Positions 12,873 through 16,327 of a stretch of DNA of 16,327 bases are shown piece after piece; position 1 is the stretch's first letter, and each line of letters begins with the position of its first letter. The DNA is from DASUMF01 sp040510575 (GTDB lineage: Bacteria; Actinomycetota; Acidimicrobiia; IMCC26256; DASPTH01), in NCBI GenBank assembly GCA_040510575.1, contig JBEVIU010000147.1, forward strand, positions 1 through 16,327, in the 5' to 3' direction. The notes beneath the pieces were generated by a model that searched no databases, was not told the DNA's origin, and saw nothing but the letters and a program-made list of their open reading frames with translations. The translations under genes and the position numbers were made by a program.

Positions 12873-14114
12873 ATGGCACACGTACGAGGCTTGCGATGTC
12901 GCGAATGCGACCGCGAGTACGAGGTCGCGGCGATCTTCACCTGCGAGTGGTGCTTCGGCCCACTCGAGGTCGACTACGACTACGACGCGATCCGTGCTGC
13001 GATCAGCCCGGAGAAGATCGCGGCGGGCCCGCTGTCGATGTGGCGCTATTCCGATCTGCTCCCCGCCGATCGCAATCCCGCGGTCGATCTCGGTGCGGGG
13101 TTCACGCCGCTCGTGCGCGCCGACCGCCTCGCGGCCGAGCTCGGTCTGGGCGAGGTGTGGATCAAGAACGACACCGTGAACCCCACGAACTCGTTCAAGG
13201 ACCGCGTCACGTCGGTGGCACTGGCGAAGGCGCTCGAGTTCGGTTTCAAGGTCGCGGCGTGCGCGTCGACCGGCAACCTCGCCAACGCGGTTGCCGCGCA
13301 CGCGGCGCACGCCGGCCTGCAGAGCTTCGTGTTCATCCCGGCCGATCTCGAGCAGGGCAAGGTGGTCACGACCGCGATCTACGGCGGCAACCTCGTGGCG
13401 ATCGACGGCAACTACGACGCGGTGAACCGCCTGTGCGCCGAGCTCGCGGGGACGTATCCGTGGGCGTTCGTGAACGTGAACATCCGCACCTTCTACGCCG
13501 AAGGCTCGCGCACGCTCGCGTTCGAGACGGCGGAGCAACTCGGGTGGGAGGCACCGGATCACGTGGTGGTGCCGATCGCGAGCGGGTCGTTGCTCACGAA
13601 GATCCGCAAGGGATTCGACGAGCTGCACAAGGTGGGGCTCCTCGCCGAGCCGCCGCAGGTGCGGGTGTCGGGCGCGCAGGCCGAAGGGTGCTCGCCCGTC
13701 GCGCAGGCGTGGCTGTCGGGCTCCGACACGATCAAGCCGGTGAAACCCGACACGATCGCCAAGTCGCTCTCGATCGGGAACCCTGCCGACGGCTACTTCG
13801 CGCTCGATGCGGTGCGCGAGACCGGCGGCGGCCTCGCTGCGGTCACCGACGAGGAGATCGTCGACGCGATGGTGCTGCTCGCGCGCACCGAAGGCATCTT
13901 CGCCGAGACCGCGGGTGGGGTGACCGTCGCGACGCTGAAGCGCCTCGCCGCCGATGGCGTCGTGCGCCCCGACGAGCGCGTCGTGGTGTACATCACCGGA
14001 CACGGGCTGAAGACGCTCGACGCGGTCGTCGAACGCGGCAAGCCCACCGCGGTGATCGCACCGACCCTCGACGCGTTCCACGACGCGTTTCCCCCCGACC
14101 AGTTCGAGCAGTAG
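12873..14114 (+). CDS. thrC: Threonine synthase family PLP enzyme with N-terminal zinc ribbon
   Basis: Threonine synthase converts O-phosphohomoserine to threonine using pyridoxal phosphate. This 413-residue protein starts with a zinc ribbon (C9-x2-C12 and C24-x2-C27, RCRECDREYE and FTCEWC), a feature of one bacterial and archaeal ThrC group. The fold-type II PLP domain follows. The Schiff-base lysine is K109 in NPTNSFKDRV, the phosphate-binding and glycine segments include STGNLANAVAAHAA, and VVVPIASGSLLTKI is in the second half. ATG 12873 has the Shine-Dalgarno AAGGAG nine bases upstream. Control by a SAM-I riboswitch and the following ThiS-like gene are unusual for a plain threonine enzyme. 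An alternative role in homocysteine or cysteine formation from a phosphohomoserine-type substrate should be kept open. The family call is firm; the physiological reaction is less so. Confidence 0.88.
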   Translation: MAHVRGLRCRECDREYEVAAIFTCEWCFGPLEVDYDYDAIRAAISPEKIAAGPLSMWRYSDLLPADRNPAVDLGAGFTPLVRADRLAAELGLGEVWIKNDTVNPTNSFKDRVTSVALAKALEFGFKVAACASTGNLANAVAAHAAHAGLQSFVFIPADLEQGKVVTTAIYGGNLVAIDGNYDAVNRLCAELAGTYPWAFVNVNIRTFYAEGSRTLAFETAEQLGWEAPDHVVVPIASGSLLTKIRKGFDELHKVGLLAEPPQVRVSGAQAEGCSPVAQAWLSGSDTIKPVKPDTIAKSLSIGNPADGYFALDAVRETGGGLAAVTDEEIVDAMVLLARTEGIFAETAGGVTVATLKRLAADGVVRPDERVVVYITGHGLKTLDAVVERGKPTAVIAPTLDAFHDAFPPDQFEQ

Positions 14115-14137
14115 CTCGGATCACAGGAGATCCCACG

Positions 14138-14419
14138 ATGGCCGTCACCGTCCGAATCCCCACTCAGTTGCGTGAGCTGTCGGGCGGTGCTGCCGAGCTC
14201 ACCGCCGAGCCCGGCACCGTCGCCGAGGTGCTCGCGCAGCTCGAGACCGCACACCCCGGGTTCGCCGAGCGCCTGTTCGACGACAAGGGCGAGCTGCGCA
14301 GGTTCGTGAACGTCTTCGTCGCCGACGAGGACATCCGCTTCCTCGGTGGGGTCACCACGCCTGTCACGGCGGGCCAGACCGTGAGCATCGTGCCCGCAGT
14401 CGCCGGCGGCGCCGGCTGA
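14138..14419 (+). CDS. ThiS/MoaD-like ubiquitin-fold sulfur carrier protein
   Basis: This 93-residue protein matches the MoaD/ThiS beta-grasp family. It has VTVRIPTQLRELSGG at the start, TVAEVLAQLETAHPGFAERL in the middle, RRFVNVFVADEDIRFLGG, and the terminal TVSIVPAVAGGAG. Such carriers are adenylated and thiocarboxylated at a C-terminal Gly-Gly to donate sulfur for cofactor, cysteine (CysO) or homocysteine synthesis. Here Gly-Gly is at 90-91 and is followed by Ala-Gly, so either two residues must be trimmed or the terminal glycine itself is used. ATG 14138 follows AGGAGA with eight bases between. It lies 23 bp after thrC and shares its riboswitch-controlled transcript. The same frame is open upstream through thrC, but only from 14138 does it resemble a family. 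Confidence 0.87.
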   Translation: MAVTVRIPTQLRELSGGAAELTAEPGTVAEVLAQLETAHPGFAERLFDDKGELRRFVNVFVADEDIRFLGGVTTPVTAGQTVSIVPAVAGGAG

Positions 14420-14435
14420 AGCTCGAGTTCCCGCG

Positions 14436-15095
14436 TCAGGCGGGGACGACGTACATGAGCTGCGCGACGTCGCGGGGGACGAGTTGCTCCCCGGCGTCGC
14501 TCTCGAGGCGCACGCCGTCGGGGCCGGAGCTCACGATGGTGGCGTTGGAGCCCGGGATCAGCTTCGCGGCGGCGAGGAACTCGAGCGCCGACTCGTCGAT
14601 CTCGATCTTCTCGCTGATGCGACGCACCTGCACGCGACCGGGAGTGGACTGCGTGAGGAGCGTGGCGGAGCTGGTGTCGGTGGCGTGCGCCGACCCCGGG
14701 ATCGGGTTGCCGTGGGGGCAGGTGGCCGGGTCACCGAGGAGCAGGACGAGCTTCGCCTCGACGTCGGCGGAGATCGCGTGCTCCCACCGGTCGGCTTCAC
14801 GGTGGACCTTCTCCCACTCGAGACCGATGATGTCGACGAGCAGGCGCTCCGCGAGGCGGTGGCGGCGCACGACCGAGGTCGCCACCTGGCGGCCCTTGTC
14901 GGTGAGCTTCAACGTGCGGTCGTCGAGCAGCTCGGCGTAGCCGTGCTCGACGAGGCGGTTGACCGTCTCGGACACCGCTGGGGCCGAGAGGCCCAGGCGC
15001 TCCACGAGTCGGGCTCGGATCGGCACGACGCCTTCCTCTTCGATCTCGAGGATCGCTTCGAGGTATTCCTCGGTTGCGTCATGCCACTCAGCCAC
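14436..15095 (-). CDS. DtxR/MntR-family metal-dependent transcriptional regulator
   Basis: This 219-residue repressor has an N-terminal winged helix (about 5-65, recognition region LSAPAVSETVNRL). The dimerisation and metal-binding domain follows (about 70-140), and then a C-terminal FeoA/SH3-like domain (about 148-217). It aligns with DtxR without gaps through residue 106. Ancillary-site ligands H79, E83 and H98 and primary-site E105 and H106 are kept. The other two primary-site ligands differ: DtxR Met10 is Glu10 and Cys102 is Asp102, which points to manganese rather than iron sensing (inference). It starts at GTG 15095, with TAGGGT exactly six bases before it, suggesting a leaderless transcript. 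It is divergent from groEL and convergent with the ThiS-like gene. Its targets are not evident; the CDF gene about 10 kb away is one candidate. Confidence 0.92.
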   Translation of the reverse strand: MAEWHDATEEYLEAILEIEEEGVVPIRARLVERLGLSAPAVSETVNRLVEHGYAELLDDRTLKLTDKGRQVATSVVRRHRLAERLLVDIIGLEWEKVHREADRWEHAISADVEAKLVLLLGDPATCPHGNPIPGSAHATDTSSATLLTQSTPGRVQVRRISEKIEIDESALEFLAAAKLIPGSNATIVSSGPDGVRLESDAGEQLVPRDVAQLMYVVPA

Positions 15096-15101
15096 GCGGT
15101 C

Positions 15102-15107
15102 ACCCTA
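15102..15107 (-). promoter_or_regulatory. Candidate -10 box for the DtxR-family gene
   Basis: TAGGGT on the minus strand is followed by exactly six bases and the GTG start codon, as for gpgS. No -35 match is seen. The same bases include AGGG, which could instead act as a weak Shine-Dalgarno sequence. Confidence 0.4.
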
Positions 15108-15171
15108 GTGGTCGGCGTCTGAGCCTCGGACCTCGTCCGAGCGGCTGACCCGAAGGGATCGCGGCCCGCAA

Positions 15172-15198
15172 TTTGCACTCTCGGCCTTCGAGTGCCAA
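15172..15198. promoter_or_regulatory. CIRCE operator, distal copy (imperfect)
   Basis: TTTGCACTC-N9-GAGTGCCAA matches the HrcA operator TTAGCACTC-N9-GAGTGCTAA at 16 of 18 arm positions. Its own arms pair at 8 of 9 positions. HrcA binding here would block groEL transcription at normal temperature. Confidence 0.85.
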
Positions 15199-15201
15199 CA
15201 T
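15173..15201 (+). promoter_or_regulatory. Candidate groEL promoter embedded in the CIRCE elements
   Basis: TTGCAC (15173-15178) and CAACAT (15196-15201) are 17 bp apart, each matching consensus at 3 of 6 positions. The boxes overlap the distal CIRCE, and the predicted start (near 15208) falls in the proximal one, as expected for a promoter blocked by HrcA. Confidence 0.35.
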
Positions 15202-15203
15202 GG

Positions 15204-15230
15204 TTAGCACTCGTCGGTCGTGAGTGCTAA
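15204..15230. promoter_or_regulatory. CIRCE operator, proximal copy (perfect)
   Basis: TTAGCACTC-N9-GAGTGCTAA is an exact match to the HrcA-binding consensus. Its centre is 32 bp from that of the distal copy, about three helical turns, so the two operators face the same side of the DNA. It lies 76 bp before the groEL start codon. Confidence 0.97.
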
Positions 15231-15306
15231 CTCTCCCGCACGCCGACCGGAGTTCTCCAACCTCGCAAGATCCGTCCATCGACCACCCATGCCAGGGGGT
15301 ATACGA

Positions 15307-16327
15307 ATGCCGAAGCAGATCGCGTATGCGGGCGACGCCCGCCGCTCACTCGAAGCAGGAATGAACAAGCTCGCCGACGCCGTGCGCGTCACGCTGGGGC
15401 CGAAGGGCCGCAACGTCGTGCTCGAGAAGAAGTGGGGCGCACCGACCATCACGAACGACGGCGTGTCGATCGCCAAGGAGATCGACCTCGAAGACCCGTA
15501 CGAGAAGGTCGGCGCCGAGCTCGTCAAGGAAGTCGCCAAGAAGACCGACGACGTCGCCGGCGACGGCACCACCACCGCCACCGTCCTTGCATGGGCGATG
15601 GTGCGTGAGGGCCTCCGCAACGTGGCCGCCGGCGCCAACCCGATGGTGCTCAAGGGCGGCATCGAGAAGGCCGTCGAGACCGCGGTCGAGTCGATCAAGA
15701 AGCAGTCGAAGAGCGTGAAGACGGACCTCTCGGCGATCGCCGCCGTGGCGGCCATCTCCGCGGCCGACCCCGAGATCGGCACGATGATCGCCGAGGCGCT
15801 CGACAAGGTCGGCACCGACGGTGTCATCACCGTCGAGGAGAGCCAGACCTTCGGCATGGAGCTCGACTTCGTCGAGGGCATGCGCTTCGACAAGGGCTAC
15901 ATCTCGCCGTACTTCGTCACCGACACCGACCGCATGGAGGGTGTCCTCGACGACGCCTACATCCTGCTGCACAGCGGCAAGATCTCCGCGGTGAAGGACC
16001 TCCTGCCGGTGCTGGAGAAGGTCATGCAGTCGGGCAAGCCGCTCGCGATCATCGCCGAGGACGTCGAGGGCGAGGCTCTCGCCACGCTCGTCGTGAACAA
16101 GATCCGCGGCACGTTCAAGTCGGTCGCCATCAAGGCGCCGGGCTTCGGCGAGCGTCGCAAGGCGATGCTCGAGGACATGGCGATCCTCACCGGTGGCACC
16201 GTGATCTCCGAGGAGGTCGGTCTCAAGCTCGAGAACGCCGACCTGTCGTTGCTCGGTCGGGCCCGCAAGGTCGTGATCACCAAGGACGAGACCACGGTCG
16301 TCGAGGGCAACGGCGCCAAGGCCGACG
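15307..16327 (+). CDS. groEL: Chaperonin GroEL, N-terminal part (3' end outside window)
   Basis: GroEL forms the double-ring, ATP-driven folding chamber of the cytoplasm. About 340 of the usual roughly 540 residues are present and the frame is open to the window end. Family marks include PKQIAYAGDARRSLEAG at the start, VTLGPKGRNVVLEKKWG, NDGVSIAKEI, the ATP-binding DDVAGDGTTTATVLA, GANPMVLKGGIEKAV, FDKGYISPYFVTD in the apical domain, and KAPGFGERRKAMLEDMAILTGG. ATG 15307 follows AGGGGGT. There is no groES upstream, so this is the stand-alone groEL type seen in Actinobacteria that carry two groEL genes. Regulation is by HrcA through two CIRCE operators. No interruption is seen in the visible portion. 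Whether groES follows, or lies elsewhere, cannot be seen. Confidence 0.97.
   Translation, partial: MPKQIAYAGDARRSLEAGMNKLADAVRVTLGPKGRNVVLEKKWGAPTITNDGVSIAKEIDLEDPYEKVGAELVKEVAKKTDDVAGDGTTTATVLAWAMVREGLRNVAAGANPMVLKGGIEKAVETAVESIKKQSKSVKTDLSAIAAVAAISAADPEIGTMIAEALDKVGTDGVITVEESQTFGMELDFVEGMRFDKGYISPYFVTDTDRMEGVLDDAYILLHSGKISAVKDLLPVLEKVMQSGKPLAIIAEDVEGEALATLVVNKIRGTFKSVAIKAPGFGERRKAMLEDMAILTGGTVISEEVGLKLENADLSLLGRARKVVITKDETTVVEGNGAKAD

Noticed and set aside
12833..14137. Upstream extension of the ThiS-like reading frame inside thrC
   Set aside because: It is the out-of-frame shadow of thrC; family similarity and a Shine-Dalgarno sequence begin only at ATG 14138.
14430..14444. CCCGC-GTCAG-GCGGG hairpin as an intrinsic terminator between the ThiS-like and DtxR genes
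   Set aside because: The stem is only five pairs and neither strand has a T run after it; kept only as part of the stop-context note.

Overview
This is chromosomal, gene-dense, high-GC DNA that looks actinobacterial, possibly class Acidimicrobiia (placement inferred). Supporting signs are the cysS-rlmB pair, a DUF3263/LytR_C (Rv0430/VirR-like) pair, glucosyl-3-phosphoglycerate synthase, a DtxR-family regulator, and a groEL with CIRCE operators and no groES in front. No phage, transposon, integrase or CRISPR array was seen. Almost every base is coding, and neighbouring genes commonly overlap by 4 bases (ATGA or GTGA).

Layout. (1) 1-3070, plus strand: the 3' part of cysS, then rlmB, then a YcaQ-type DNA glycosylase, apparently one translationally coupled operon. 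(2) 3112-3184: tRNA-Thr(UGU). It is convergent with a CDF metal-efflux gene on the minus strand, with one base between the tRNA and the stop codon. (3) 4207-5283: a zinc alcohol dehydrogenase, divergent from the CDF gene. (4) 5417-7026: DUF3263 protein, LytR_C membrane protein and trehalose-phosphatase otsB. (5) 7010-9661, minus strand: a TreT-like trehalose glycosyltransferase followed by an otsA-like synthase. The otsA and otsB 3' ends overlap by 17 bp. (6) 9708-11272: glycerate kinase overlapping a small protein of unknown function. (7) 11289-12539, minus strand: gpgS and a DUF1330 protein. (8) 12564-14419: 17-bp tandem repeats, a promoter, a SAM-I riboswitch, then threonine synthase and a ThiS/MoaD-like sulfur carrier. 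(9) 14436-15095, minus strand: a DtxR-family regulator. (10) From 15172: two CIRCE elements and groEL, cut by the window end.

How the genes fit together. Regions 4-7 form a compatible-solute and glucoside neighbourhood: trehalose by two routes (TreT; OtsA plus OtsB), glycerate phosphorylation, and glucosyl-3-phosphoglycerate. Region 8 puts a threonine-synthase-family PLP enzyme and a thiocarboxylate-type carrier protein under a methionine-pathway riboswitch, which raises the possibility of a role in sulfur assimilation.

The most unusual structural signal is seen twice, at the unrelated cysS/rlmB and treT/otsA junctions. In each, a 14-bp unit is present three times in tandem, and each copy carries an ATGA stop/start overlap. 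The upstream stop, two complete five-codon mini-ORFs and the downstream start are therefore linked in an unbroken reinitiation ladder. The two unit sequences are unrelated, so what is shared is the architecture.
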